From: WTAW01 sp964406575
GTDB lineage: Bacteria > Acidobacteriota > Aminicenantia > Aminicenantales > Aminicenantaceae
Direction of reading: 5' to 3'
DNA: 64,000 bases
Assembly (NCBI GenBank): GCA_964406575.1
Contig: CAYOSH010000014.1
Span: forward strand, 1 to 64,000
Below, one piece after another: positions 1-8,483 of this stretch. Position 1 is the first letter of the stretch, and every line of letters begins with the position of its first letter. The position numbers and the translations under genes were made by a program. Under the pieces are notes generated by a model. It was not told the DNA's origin. It was given only the letters and a program-made list of their open reading frames with translations, and made no database searches.

Positions 1-165
1 ATATCGTATATACCCAACATGGTCTCACTACCGGCATTTGTTAAGTGTATTGTGAAAATCCTCGAATAACCGAAATACAGGGAGTGTGTTCGAATGATTT
101 CTTTCAAAAATTGATGTATATTATAAAAGGCATAAAGATAATATCTGCATATTGCAGGATAGATT

Positions 166-894
166 GTGCAGAACTATAAGATCACGATCAGCTACGATGG
201 GACCGATTACCAAGGTTGGCAACGTCAGCCAGAGAAAAGAACTATTCAAGGCTTTCTAGAAAATGCGTTGGAAAAGATCGTTTCTAAAAGGGTTCCAGTG
301 ATCGGATCCGGCCGAACAGACGCAGGAGTCCATGCTGTGGGCCAGGTCGCGCACTTTAAGACCGAATCCCGCCTGGACGATGAAGAATTTCGCCGGGCTT
401 TTAACGGCATCCTTCCCCACGACATACGATTGATCGCCCTGGAAAAGGCCTCGCCCGATTTTCACGCCAGAAAATCAGCGCGATCAAAAGTGTATCGCTA
501 CAGAATTTTTAATGCCCCTGAAATCAGTCCTTTTGTTCTCAGGTATGTTCTCCATTGGTCCTCCCCAATGAGTGTGGCAATGATGAAAGAAGGGGCCGAA
601 ATGTTCGTGCGCGAGGCTGACTTTACGGCTTTCTCATCCAACAGGCTCCTCTACCCTGTTCGCAATGTCACTCAATCTGAAATCCGCACGCAGGGAAAAG
701 AAATCGTATACTCCGTAGAAGCTAACGGTTTTTTGAGGTATATGGTACGGAGTATTGTGGGTACGCTTATCGAAGTGGGGAGAGGGAGGTTAGACCCGCA
801 AAAGATCGAAGAATTTTTCAAACTAGATAGGCGCTCCGGGAACTGCCCGACAGCTCCCGCCAAAGGCCTGACACTGCTCGAGGTGAAATACTGA
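166..894 (+). CDS. truA: tRNA pseudouridine synthase A
   Basis: This enzyme converts U38-U40 of the tRNA anticodon stem-loop to pseudouridine in the cytoplasm. The 242-residue protein has the family's normal length. The catalytic-aspartate motif GSGRTDAGVHA lies near residues 47-57, the N-terminal strand reads ISYDGTDYQGWQ, and a C-terminal FLRYMVRSIVGTL segment matches the family. The start is GTG with only a weak upstream purine stretch. The 165 bp before it show no convincing promoter. It stands alone and converges on rimI. The family call is secure. Confidence 0.95.
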   Translation: MQNYKITISYDGTDYQGWQRQPEKRTIQGFLENALEKIVSKRVPVIGSGRTDAGVHAVGQVAHFKTESRLDDEEFRRAFNGILPHDIRLIALEKASPDFHARKSARSKVYRYRIFNAPEISPFVLRYVLHWSSPMSVAMMKEGAEMFVREADFTAFSSNRLLYPVRNVTQSEIRTQGKEIVYSVEANGFLRYMVRSIVGTLIEVGRGRLDPQKIEEFFKLDRRSGNCPTAPAKGLTLLEVKY

Positions 895-987
895 TCCTTC
901 TCTCCCATGAAACACAAAAATTATGAACTGAGACCTTCGAATCTCACTCATCACGGATTTAGAGATATTTCCCCCGGCAGAACACAA

Positions 988-1416
988 TTAAAGAGGTTTC
1001 CCCATGATAAGCGCATCTTCTAGAGGTGTTTGGTAATAATCCTTTCTAGACCCCAAGACTTTAAAGCCCAGCTTTTTGTAGAGCGCCCGGGCGGCCAGGT
1101 TGGATGGCCTCACTTCCAGAAAAATATACTCTCCCCCATCTCTCCGGATCATTTGGATGATCCTGCGCATGACAGCTTCTCCGATCCCCTTTCTCCGGAA
1201 ATCAGGATGGATGGCGAAGTTACTGATCTGGACCTCTTCCTGTATTTTCCAGTAAATGATGTACCCGATATTCCTCTCGAAGATGCTGTGAACGATCACA
1301 TAGGGAAAAGAAACACTCGTGTTGACGATTTCACCCGAAAAGGTGGAATCTCGCCATGGATTTGCGAAGGAAACTTTTTCGATCTCCAGAATACTGGGGA
1401 TATCGTCCTCTCCCAT
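988..1416 (-). CDS. rimI: Ribosomal-protein-alanine N-acetyltransferase (RimI-like GNAT)
   Basis: This is a GNAT-fold acetyltransferase expected to acetylate the N-terminal alanine of ribosomal protein S18. The acetyl-CoA pyrophosphate loop RRKGIG and the C-terminal NLAARALYKKLGFKVLG segment are diagnostic. It directly follows tsaB, the usual neighbour. The ATG used here gives 142 residues but begins inside the first conserved strand. The open frame continues upstream, so the true start is probably earlier. The best candidate is an ATT at 1461-1459 that overlaps the tsaB stop and follows a GGAGGA Shine-Dalgarno sequence. Function is confident; the start is not. Confidence 0.87.
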   Translation of the reverse strand: MGEDDIPSILEIEKVSFANPWRDSTFSGEIVNTSVSFPYVIVHSIFERNIGYIIYWKIQEEVQISNFAIHPDFRRKGIGEAVMRRIIQMIRRDGGEYIFLEVRPSNLAARALYKKLGFKVLGSRKDYYQTPLEDALIMGKPL

Positions 1417-1456
1417 CTTTTTTAGGAAAAAGGAGTGTTGGGGGTGTATTCTGTTT

Positions 1457-2137
1457 CTAATGATTTTCCTCCGCCTGAGACTTTCGGAAGTAAAGAGGTT
1501 CGACTGCTCGAAAATCCAGTCCTTTTCCTTTTTTTAACAAACTGTATCCCAAAAGCCCCACTTCGTGACCTATAAAAAGTGAGCGGGAAGAAATTCTCGA
1601 TTTATCCTTGAAATATTCAAAAATTCTCTCTCTCCATACCTCAACCCCATTTCCGATAAACGAAATGATCCTCTGCGAGGGACACAGAGTGAAAAACCGG
1701 TCTGGAGAATAAACACCCTGGGGGACGACTTCTATCAATTCTCCATTCTTCACTTCAAAAAGGGCAGCATAGATCTCCCCTTTTCGCGCATCCAACAAAG
1801 GGCACAACAAACGGTTATGCGGATGTTTCAACTTCAGGCCGAGGGCTTTCAATGTGGACACGGGAGCAATGGGTTTTCCCGACGCAAGGGCAAAAGACTT
1901 GACAGTGCTCAGCCCAATCCGGATTCCTGTGAAGGACCCAGGACCGACAGTCACAGCAAAAGCATCCATATCTTTGACCGTGAGGTCCCTTTGGCGCAGA
2001 ACCAGGTCCAAAGCGGGCAATAGCCTCTCTGAATGGGTGAGGGAGGAGACCCCGTTCACCTCCGCCAACAATTTTGTGTCCTCCAATAGAGCGACAGAGC
2101 CATGGGGTGTCGATGTATCCATAGCCAGGACCAACAT
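1457..2137 (-). CDS. tsaB: tRNA threonylcarbamoyladenosine biosynthesis protein TsaB
   Basis: TsaB is a non-catalytic partner of TsaD, TsaC and TsaE in making the t6A37 modification of ANN-decoding tRNAs. The 226-residue protein has the ASKHA-type N-terminus LAMDTSTPHGSVAL, and the family signature TVGPGSFTGIRIGLSTVKSFA near residues 62-82. It lies 67 bp downstream of the isopropylmalate-isomerase-like genes and overlaps or abuts rimI. The family pairing tsaB-rimI supports both calls. No tsaD is present in the window. Confidence 0.93.
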   Translation of the reverse strand: MLVLAMDTSTPHGSVALLEDTKLLAEVNGVSSLTHSERLLPALDLVLRQRDLTVKDMDAFAVTVGPGSFTGIRIGLSTVKSFALASGKPIAPVSTLKALGLKLKHPHNRLLCPLLDARKGEIYAALFEVKNGELIEVVPQGVYSPDRFFTLCPSQRIISFIGNGVEVWRERIFEYFKDKSRISSRSLFIGHEVGLLGYSLLKKGKGLDFRAVEPLYFRKSQAEENH

Positions 2138-2204
2138 TCTTTTATCGCCTTAAATGAATTATTTCCATTATGTGGAGGCAACTCGGCCAATTCTTCATCT
2201 GCCT

Positions 2205-2744
2205 TTAATCCAATGCTATCCCATATCGAAACAGCCCACCTGCGTGAAAAATGGCATGCTGGACATCACTCATCGGTGAGACCCGAAAGGGAAAATTTCG
2301 GGTCACGCAGGTGCACATGCCAGATAAAACATCCACAGTGACCTGGTCTCCGGTCTCCAATTTTCTCTCGAGAGCCAGTCGTTCTATGTCGCAACTCTTC
2401 AGCACAGGGAATCCGGAGTTCACTGCATTCCTGAAATAAATGGCTCCAAAGGAAGGAGCTATGATCAGACTGATCTTGAGCGCAAGAAAACAATCAACAG
2501 CTTGTTGTCGAGAAGAACCAGCACCAAAATTCCGGCCCGCGATGATGATATCTCCGGTATGGGCTTTTTTCGAGAAATCTTTCCATCCCTCTAGATTTCC
2601 CAGGGCATACTCTCCCATTTTTGCAACATCAGTGATGTGAAGAAAGGCATTATGGTAGATCTGGTCGGTATCAATATCTTCAAGCAGCCGGCCTTCCGGA
2701 TCGGAAAGAACCCATATTTTCCCCGCAAAATGTGAATGTTCCAT
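2205..2744 (-). CDS. Aconitase/3-isopropylmalate dehydratase-like small subunit (pair 1)
   Basis: This is the swivel (small) subunit of a two-subunit LeuCD-type hydro-lyase, paired with the large subunit just upstream. The stop of the large subunit (TAA, 2748-2746) and this ATG are one base apart, with GGAGG nearby, which fixes the start at MEHSHF. The conserved GRNFGAGSSRQQA motif and the following APSFGAIYFRNAVNSGFPVL segment place it in the family. The region that normally reads DTD-x-I-x-P-x-x-Y-L reads DTDQIYHNAFL, lacking the proline and tyrosine of the usual specificity loop. Its substrate may therefore differ from that of pair 2. Classical LeuD activity is unlikely to be its only reading because no leuA or leuB-only context is seen. 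Confidence 0.82.
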   Translation of the reverse strand: MEHSHFAGKIWVLSDPEGRLLEDIDTDQIYHNAFLHITDVAKMGEYALGNLEGWKDFSKKAHTGDIIIAGRNFGAGSSRQQAVDCFLALKISLIIAPSFGAIYFRNAVNSGFPVLKSCDIERLALERKLETGDQVTVDVLSGMCTCVTRNFPFRVSPMSDVQHAIFHAGGLFRYGIALD

Positions 2745-2745
2745 A

Positions 2746-3996
2746 TTACAAATCCTCCGGGCTGCAGATCTCACCCGCTACACATGAAGCCGCGACAACG
2801 GCCGGGCTGGCTAAATAGGTCAACCCTTTTCCCTGTTTCCCTGCAAAATTCCTATTGCCCGTGCTGATTTGGACCTCTCCTCTACCGGTTAAACCGATGT
2901 GTCCTTCCGCACAACCCCCACAACCGGGGTTGCTGATGATGGCACCACTTTGGAAAAGAGCCGCCAGCACACCTTCTCGGATAAGTTCTGCGTAGACTCT
3001 ATGGGTGGCAGGCACGATTTTCAACATGACACCATCTTTGACTTTTTTTCCTTCGAGCACGCGCGCGGTCTCTTTCAAGTCTTCCAGCCTTCCATTCGTA
3101 CATGAACCGATAAAACCCGAGTGGATCTTCGTTCCTTTGAGCTCGGAAATATTGAACACATTTGTGGGGGAAGAGGGGGCGGCGACTTGAGGAGGGATGT
3201 CACCGGCATCGATCTCAACAATATCCGAGTACTCGGCGTCGGCATCTGCCAGGACCGGCGTCATCCTCTCGCCGGAAAAATCCAGAATTTCCTGCTCTGA
3301 CGAATCTATGAACTCGGGAACAAATCCGATGATCCCTGCCATTTCTGTCACCATGCTGCAGAGAGTGATACGGCCTGAAAGGGAAAGCTTTTTTGCGGAA
3401 TCCCCAAAAAATTCCACAGCCTTCAGAGCGGCTCTTTCGGTCCCTAAATTCTTCAGAATGTACAGAGTGAGGTCTTTGGCTGATGTGGGCCATGAGTATG
3501 TCCCCCTGAGGTTCACCCTCAGAGTTTCCGGTACTTCGAACCATGTTTTCCCGGTTTTAAAAGCAAAAGTGATATCCACATCCCCCATTCCCTGTCCAAA
3601 ACAGCTCACAGCGCCCAGGATGTTGAGATGACTATCTGTTCCTACAACCGTCTTTCCTGCACTTGCCAGTCCCTCCTCCATGAGCACATGAGATCCTATT
3701 CCTTTGTCCACATCAAAAACCACAATCCCATGTTCTCTGGCAAAATCTCTGCAGATTTGCTGATTATCGGCATATTTAAGAGTGCACGCAGGGACGCACA
3801 GATCGAAAGTGAAATAGGTCTTTGCGGGATCAGCCACAGGTTCGTGCCCGTATTCCCTGTGATAGTGTTTCGCCACATTCGGTCCTCCAAAATCCCGCGC
3901 TGAGCGGATATCCAGGTCCATCCAGACGATTCCTCCAGGCCTGACCACATCTTGTGTGTGATTCTGGATGATTTTTTCTATGATTGTCTTCCCCAT
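2746..3996 (-). CDS. Aconitase/3-isopropylmalate dehydratase-like large subunit (pair 1)
   Basis: This is the 4Fe-4S catalytic subunit of a dehydratase that isomerises 2- and 3-hydroxy tri- or dicarboxylic acids (citrate, homocitrate, isopropylmalate class). About 416 residues is normal for the archaeal-type LeuC/homoaconitase group. The cluster ligands are visible as SCTNGR and NPGCGGC, and GTDSHLNILGAV is the family's substrate-binding segment. The start is set at MGKTIIEKI, because the longer frame adds 13 atypical residues. A 213-bp gap separates it from the upstream dehydrogenase gene, with no clear promoter. Sequence alone cannot separate aconitase, homoaconitase and isopropylmalate isomerase. 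Confidence 0.84.
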   Translation of the reverse strand: MGKTIIEKIIQNHTQDVVRPGGIVWMDLDIRSARDFGGPNVAKHYHREYGHEPVADPAKTYFTFDLCVPACTLKYADNQQICRDFAREHGIVVFDVDKGIGSHVLMEEGLASAGKTVVGTDSHLNILGAVSCFGQGMGDVDITFAFKTGKTWFEVPETLRVNLRGTYSWPTSAKDLTLYILKNLGTERAALKAVEFFGDSAKKLSLSGRITLCSMVTEMAGIIGFVPEFIDSSEQEILDFSGERMTPVLADADAEYSDIVEIDAGDIPPQVAAPSSPTNVFNISELKGTKIHSGFIGSCTNGRLEDLKETARVLEGKKVKDGVMLKIVPATHRVYAELIREGVLAALFQSGAIISNPGCGGCAEGHIGLTGRGEVQISTGNRNFAGKQGKGLTYLASPAVVAASCVAGEICSPEDL

Positions 3997-4209
3997 TCTA
4001 GACCTCTTCAATATTTCGGACTTTTGCCTGCCCAAACCGAAAGGACCTCACTATTCGTTGAGATGGTCCTATCACTGGAGAAATTACTTGACACCTATTG
4101 AGTCGAGTGACCCATCTTCTGCTATACATTTTAACTCTTAAATCTCTTGTCTTCGAACGATCTCCGTTATCATTCTTTAAAAATCGGCCTCTGTTGACCT
4201 CTTGAGCAA

Positions 4210-5325
4210 TCAAAGAATATCCGCAACAGCGCGCGCCACATCGAGAGAGGTGGCGCGTCCGCCCAGGTCGTATGTTCTGACTTTTCCCTCCTTGATCACC
4301 CTGGCTATGGCTGCCTCCAATGCTTCCGCCATATCTTCCTCCCCGAGCCAATCGAGCATCATTTTTGTGGCTAGAAGCATGGCTGTAGGGTTGACCTTGT
4401 ACATACCCTCGTATTTCGGGGCCGACCCGTGGGTGGGTTCGAAAACAGCGTACTTATCTCCGATATTTCCCGAACGCGCAAAACCTAAGCCGCCCACGAG
4501 CTGTGCAGCAAGGTCGGATATAATATCCCCGAACAAATTTTCAGCGACCAGCACGTCATAGTCCTGCGGATTTTTGACCAGCCACATGGCCATCGCATCG
4601 ACATTGGCCTCCCAGAATTCAACATCAGGGAATTCCTTGGCCATACTCCTGGCAATATCCAGGATGAAGCCGCCTGTTTCACGCAAAACATTCGGCTTTT
4701 CGACAATGGTTACAGATCTCCGCTTTAATTTTCGGGCATACTCGAACGCTCTCCTCAAGATCCTCGTGCACGCTTTTTTTGTCATGATCCGCGTGGAAAG
4801 AGCGATCTCCTCAGACGGCACATCTTTAAATTTCCTCATTTTGGGATGAATGAGCAATTCTTTTTTGAGGCTTTCTGGGAGTGGATGGAATTCCACTCCT
4901 GCGTACATGCCCTCGGTATTCTCCCTAAAGATTACCAGATCGATGTCATCTCGGTAATTAAGCGGATTTCCGGGATACGCCTTGCAGGGTCTCAAATTGG
5001 TGTAGAGGTCGAATTCCTGACGTAACCGCACTATCGGGCTGAAATAGGAATATCCTTTCTCTCGAAATTCCGGAGAAATCTCTTTGAGCGCGTCCTCTTT
5101 AGGTTTGGATGTGATAGCACCGAAAAGACAGGCATCCGTCTCCTTGAGCATCCGAATCGTACGGTCAGGTAGAGGATTTCCCTCTTTGCACCAGAACTCC
5201 CATCCAATATCTCCATAAACATAATCAGCATCCAGATCCAACTTCTCAAGAACTATCATTGCGGCTTCAACAACCTCTTTGCCCACTCCATCTCCGGGCA
5301 AAACCGCAATTCTGTACTTTGCCAT
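4210..5325 (-). CDS. Isocitrate/isopropylmalate-type dehydrogenase
   Basis: This 371-residue protein is a beta-decarboxylating dehydrogenase of the IDH/IPMDH/homoisocitrate family. It carries PGDGVGKEV at the N-terminus, LRQEFDLYTNLRP in the substrate loop, IFRENTEGMYAGVE, and AENLFGDIISDLAAQLVGG with the metal-binding aspartates. The nucleotide loop reads EPTHGSAPKYEG. The Lys-Tyr pair there is typical of NADP-type isocitrate dehydrogenases rather than the Asp of NAD-type IPMDH, although the later R395-type determinant is not conserved. A serine is kept at the position of E. coli IDH Ser113. In this operon, isocitrate to 2-oxoglutarate (or the reverse) is the most economical reading. Confidence 0.85.
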   Translation of the reverse strand: MAKYRIAVLPGDGVGKEVVEAAMIVLEKLDLDADYVYGDIGWEFWCKEGNPLPDRTIRMLKETDACLFGAITSKPKEDALKEISPEFREKGYSYFSPIVRLRQEFDLYTNLRPCKAYPGNPLNYRDDIDLVIFRENTEGMYAGVEFHPLPESLKKELLIHPKMRKFKDVPSEEIALSTRIMTKKACTRILRRAFEYARKLKRRSVTIVEKPNVLRETGGFILDIARSMAKEFPDVEFWEANVDAMAMWLVKNPQDYDVLVAENLFGDIISDLAAQLVGGLGFARSGNIGDKYAVFEPTHGSAPKYEGMYKVNPTAMLLATKMMLDWLGEEDMAEALEAAIARVIKEGKVRTYDLGGRATSLDVARAVADIL

Positions 5326-5394
5326 GATTCACTCCTTCTTTCAGTTCACGATTCTTAAGCTGGAGCTTACAGGAAAGAATAGTTATGTGATTTT

Positions 5395-5901
5395 TTATTT
5401 TGCTCCTGGCTGCGAACCTGATAATTTTTTCTTCGTGTAGGGGATCAACCCTCCCGCTTTAAGGATTCCTAAAACAGAATCTGGAAGCGAGGGGAAAGAA
5501 TAAACATTTTTATCCGTGAAAATTTCTCCCTTTTGAAAATCAATGGCCACCTCTTCGTCCTGCTGGATGGAGTCAGAGGCTTTTTCAGACTGAATAACTG
5601 GCAATCCCTGATTGATTGCATTCCTAAAAAATATGCGCGCAAAAGATCGGGCAATAACAGCCTGGACACCCGCAGCCTTTAAGCAGGTGGCGGCTTGTTC
5701 GCGGGAACTTCCGCAACCAAAGTTTTTCCCGGCCACGATAACATCTCCTGGCTGGACTTTTTTGGCAAAATCAGGGTCGAGATCCTCCAATGCGTGACGA
5801 GCCATCTCTTCGGGATCCATGGCAGTATAAGTGTACTTGCCAGGAAAAATTACGTCTGTGTTGATATTATCCCCATACTTCCAGACATGTCCTTTTTTCA
5901 T
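5395..5901 (-). CDS. Aconitase/3-isopropylmalate dehydratase-like small subunit (pair 2)
   Basis: This is the second swivel subunit, 168 residues, translationally coupled to its large subunit through a TAATG overlap at 5899-5903. It has the standard family features: NTDVIFPGKYTYT at the specificity loop, GKNFGCGSSREQA, and ARSFARIFFRNAINQGLPV. It looks more canonical than the small subunit of pair 1. It precedes the isocitrate/isopropylmalate-type dehydrogenase by 69 bp on the same strand, which suggests sequential steps. Citrate-isocitrate isomerisation is a reasonable role, by inference from context. Confidence 0.84.
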   Translation of the reverse strand: MKKGHVWKYGDNINTDVIFPGKYTYTAMDPEEMARHALEDLDPDFAKKVQPGDVIVAGKNFGCGSSREQAATCLKAAGVQAVIARSFARIFFRNAINQGLPVIQSEKASDSIQQDEEVAIDFQKGEIFTDKNVYSFPSLPDSVLGILKAGGLIPYTKKKLSGSQPGAK

Positions 5902-7151
5902 TAGAGTCCCCTCGGATCAGTGATCACTCCTTGGAGTGCGGAAGCGGCAACCGTGGCGGGCGAGGCAAGATAGATCTCTGAATCGCGGCTTCCCATCCTT
6001 CCCCTGAAATTTCGGTTCGCCGTGCTCAAGGCCACCTCCCCAGGCGCAAGAATGCCTTGATGCGCACCGAGACAAGGGCCGCATCCTGGATTAAGAACCA
6101 TACAGCCCGCACGGACAAAGTCCTCAAGAATTCCCTCGTGGAGAGCTTTGAGATACTCTGCCCGGGAAGCTGGGATCACGAGCACTCGGACAGAGCTAGA
6201 GATTGTCTTGCCTCTAAGGATATCGGCAGCGACTTTCAAGTCCTCAAACCTTCCATTGGTGCACGTTCCGATCACGGCCTGATGAAAGATTGTTCCTGCA
6301 ACCGCTTGCACGGGTTTCACATTGTCTACTGTATGAGGACAGGCAATTTGAGGTTCGAGGGCAGATAGTTCATAGCTAAGAATGTCTTCAAAATTGGCGT
6401 CAGGATCAGAATACACAGGGCTGTAGTCCGCTTTTGCCCGGTCCTTCAGGAATTCAAACGTTTTTTCATCCGGCAGGAAATATCCATTTTTTGCACCCAT
6501 CTCAGCAGCCATGTTTGTCAGGACCAGACGAGAGGCTAAACTCAGACCTTGGACGCTATCTCCAGCAAATTCCACGGCTTTATAATTCGCTCTGTCCGCT
6601 CCTTCATTCCCAATGATTTTTAATATGATATCTTTGGCATACACGCCACTGGGAAGCTGTCCTTTGAGCACGATCTTCAATGTTTCCGGGACTCGAAGCC
6701 AAATCTCATCGGTCGCCCACACAGAGGCGGCCTCCGACCGGCCGATCCCCGCAGAAAAAGCACCGAAGGCTCCATAACTCGTGGTGTGAGAATCAGCTCC
6801 CAGCACCAATTTCCCCGGCATTGCAAATCCTTCCTCAGAAAAGACTTGGTGGCAAATCCCATTGTTCACGTCGTAAAAATGGGAAATATCCTGGGCAGAC
6901 ACGAACTCTCTTATGCTTTTGTGATTCTGCGCATATTTTTCCGTGGATGCAGGAACCACATGATCGAGGACGATCACGATTTTCAGGGGACAGCAGACTT
7001 TTTTTACACCGAGTTTTTTAAATTCATTGATAATGGCTGCAGAATTGTCGTGCGTGAGGATATAATCAGGGGAAACGGTGACAACATCTCCCGCCCGAAC
7101 TTTCTTCCCAGCTTTGTGGCCGAGAATTTTCTCTGAGAATGTCTGGCTCAA
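5901..7151 (-). CDS. Aconitase/3-isopropylmalate dehydratase-like large subunit (pair 2)
   Basis: This is the second 4Fe-4S dehydratase large subunit, 416 residues. It shows GADSHTTSYGAFGAF, the cluster motifs GTCTNGR and NPGCGPC, and the usual C-terminal TANRNFRGRMGS segment (arginines bind substrate carboxylates in the family). It follows the HD-domain gene by 21 bp and overlaps its small subunit by one base. The sequence is clearly paralogous to, but not a recent duplicate of, pair 1. Two such pairs in one operon suggest either two substrates or separate roles in citrate and a homologous acid. Confidence 0.86.
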   Translation of the reverse strand: MSQTFSEKILGHKAGKKVRAGDVVTVSPDYILTHDNSAAIINEFKKLGVKKVCCPLKIVIVLDHVVPASTEKYAQNHKSIREFVSAQDISHFYDVNNGICHQVFSEEGFAMPGKLVLGADSHTTSYGAFGAFSAGIGRSEAASVWATDEIWLRVPETLKIVLKGQLPSGVYAKDIILKIIGNEGADRANYKAVEFAGDSVQGLSLASRLVLTNMAAEMGAKNGYFLPDEKTFEFLKDRAKADYSPVYSDPDANFEDILSYELSALEPQIACPHTVDNVKPVQAVAGTIFHQAVIGTCTNGRFEDLKVAADILRGKTISSSVRVLVIPASRAEYLKALHEGILEDFVRAGCMVLNPGCGPCLGAHQGILAPGEVALSTANRNFRGRMGSRDSEIYLASPATVAASALQGVITDPRGL

Positions 7152-7172
7152 ATGTCCCTCCTCGGACTCGCT

Positions 7173-7706
7173 TTACAGTTTGAATGCCTCAAAATTTACA
7201 AAGTCAGCATGATTGACGATCACAGCTTCGACTGTTCTTCGAGCACCATCACCCTCTTTGGAATGAGCAGCGATGATGTGAAGCACTTCCTGAGGAATAT
7301 CGAACTGTGAAGCAAATATAGCTCCGGATATGGGATGACGGAGGAGTTTGCCTTCCTCGCTTTTCACAAAACGGCCCCCCTCCCTCTTGTATTCGAACAG
7401 TTTACCCACATCATGAAGCAAGGCTCCAGAAAGGAGAACATCTCTGTTTATGGATATCCGGTCCCTGTATTCATCCAAAAGGACATCTGCGATCTGGACA
7501 GAACAGAGAGTTACGGCTCTTGTGTGTTCGATGATATTGATAGGTGTTTGTTCGATCAACAGGGTGAAGGGCATTTCGAGCAGATCCTCGACTGTCCAAG
7601 CCTTCCTCACCATCGCCTCATGCCATACTTTCAGAGTTTTTTTCTGTAAGCCTTGGGCTTTGATGGACTGGAACTCCGGCATCATTGAGAGAAGCTTTTT
7701 TTGCAT
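7173..7706 (-). CDS. HD-domain phosphohydrolase-like protein
   Basis: This 177-residue protein contains an HD domain. A first histidine lies in IIEHTRAVT near residue 61, the metal-binding pair lies in LLHDVGKLFEY near 97-99, and later histidines lie in RHPISG, AAHS and NHAD. Such domains hydrolyse phosphoester bonds in nucleotides or act as metal-dependent regulators; the substrate cannot be read here. Its ATG begins two bases after the stop of the citryl-CoA-lyase-like gene and it ends 21 bp before the pair 2 dehydratase. It is thus embedded in a metabolic operon, which is unusual. Confidence 0.75.
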   Translation of the reverse strand: MQKKLLSMMPEFQSIKAQGLQKKTLKVWHEAMVRKAWTVEDLLEMPFTLLIEQTPINIIEHTRAVTLCSVQIADVLLDEYRDRISINRDVLLSGALLHDVGKLFEYKREGGRFVKSEEGKLLRHPISGAIFASQFDIPQEVLHIIAAHSKEGDGARRTVEAVIVNHADFVNFEAFKL

Positions 7707-8483
7707 TTAGACCTTCCTTTCCTTCGGACCATCATACTCATAGTCCTGAGGATGGATCTTTCTCATGGGCTTCATCCGGTTTTTTTCCTCGTGGACATGG
7801 GCGACCAGGCCTGGAACGCGAGCGATGATAAAAAAAGCATTTCCGATCGCAGAGGGGATATCCAGATCACACAACACGGCCGCGATCGCTCCATCGACAT
7901 TTATGGGAAGAGATCGTCCGATCTGTCTGGCAAGGACCTCTTCCACAGCGCGCGCGATCCGAATATGTCTTCCTGCCAGCCCCAGCTCCTTGGCCAGGCT
8001 AAAAAGCTTAACCGTCCGTGGATCTTGGGTGTGGATCCTGTGTCCAAAACCAGATGCTCTTTGATTTTTTTCCTTCATTTCGAGGAGCACTTCCTGCGAG
8101 GCATCCTGTTCGTTGAGACCCTTTGCGTCCATTCGGCGGGCGATCTCGGAGAAGAGCTTCATCCCCTCTTCGATGGCGCCACCGTGGTACCGGGAAATCG
8201 CCAAAACTCCAGCAGCAACGGCAGAATTCAACTCTGCCCCCGTAGACATCACCGTCCGCGCTGTCAGGACAGAAGGTGGACTAGCTCCATGATCGACAGA
8301 GGAAACAAATACGGCATCGATGAGCTTCCCGACTTCAGCCGAAGGCATTTCCCCTTTCAAGACAAGGTAAATGGCTTGAGAAAAGGTGATCTTTCCCATC
8401 AACTCATCGACAGGGTATCCTCTTACAGATATGCTGTTGGGTTTCACTTCAGTCACAGATGTTTTCCAGTGAAGCTCACTCAT
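7707..8483 (-). CDS. ccl: Citryl-CoA lyase-like short citrate synthase homologue
   Basis: This 258-residue protein is the citrate-synthase fold without the large N-terminal part of full citrate synthases (about 380-430 residues). That is the length of citryl-CoA lyase and of the synthase-like end of ATP-citrate lyase. All three catalytic residues of the fold are present: His100 in RYHGGA, His148 in GFGHR and Asp197 in PINVDG. It overlaps the SucD-like gene by 8 bp and follows the SucC-like/SucD-like pair. Citryl-CoA cleavage to acetyl-CoA and oxaloacetate, or its reverse, is the natural prediction. A citrate-synthase-like role with another acyl-CoA remains possible. Confidence 0.8.
   Translation of the reverse strand: MSELHWKTSVTEVKPNSISVRGYPVDELMGKITFSQAIYLVLKGEMPSAEVGKLIDAVFVSSVDHGASPPSVLTARTVMSTGAELNSAVAAGVLAISRYHGGAIEEGMKLFSEIARRMDAKGLNEQDASQEVLLEMKEKNQRASGFGHRIHTQDPRTVKLFSLAKELGLAGRHIRIARAVEEVLARQIGRSLPINVDGAIAAVLCDLDIPSAIGNAFFIIARVPGLVAHVHEEKNRMKPMRKIHPQDYEYDGPKERKV

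Noticed and set aside
100..165. Promoter for truA in the AT-rich leader
   Set aside because: Several partial -10-like sequences but no pair with acceptable spacing and match.
3998..4351. Minus-strand frame of 117 codons spanning the gap between the dehydrogenase and the pair 1 dehydratase
   Set aside because: It overlaps the end of the dehydrogenase gene in another frame and looks like its shadow; the gap itself shows no gene.
2205..7151. Reading the isomerase and dehydrogenase genes as a plain leucine operon
   Set aside because: No isopropylmalate synthase is present, two isomerase pairs occur, and the adjoining genes are a CoA ligase and a citryl-CoA-lyase-like protein.
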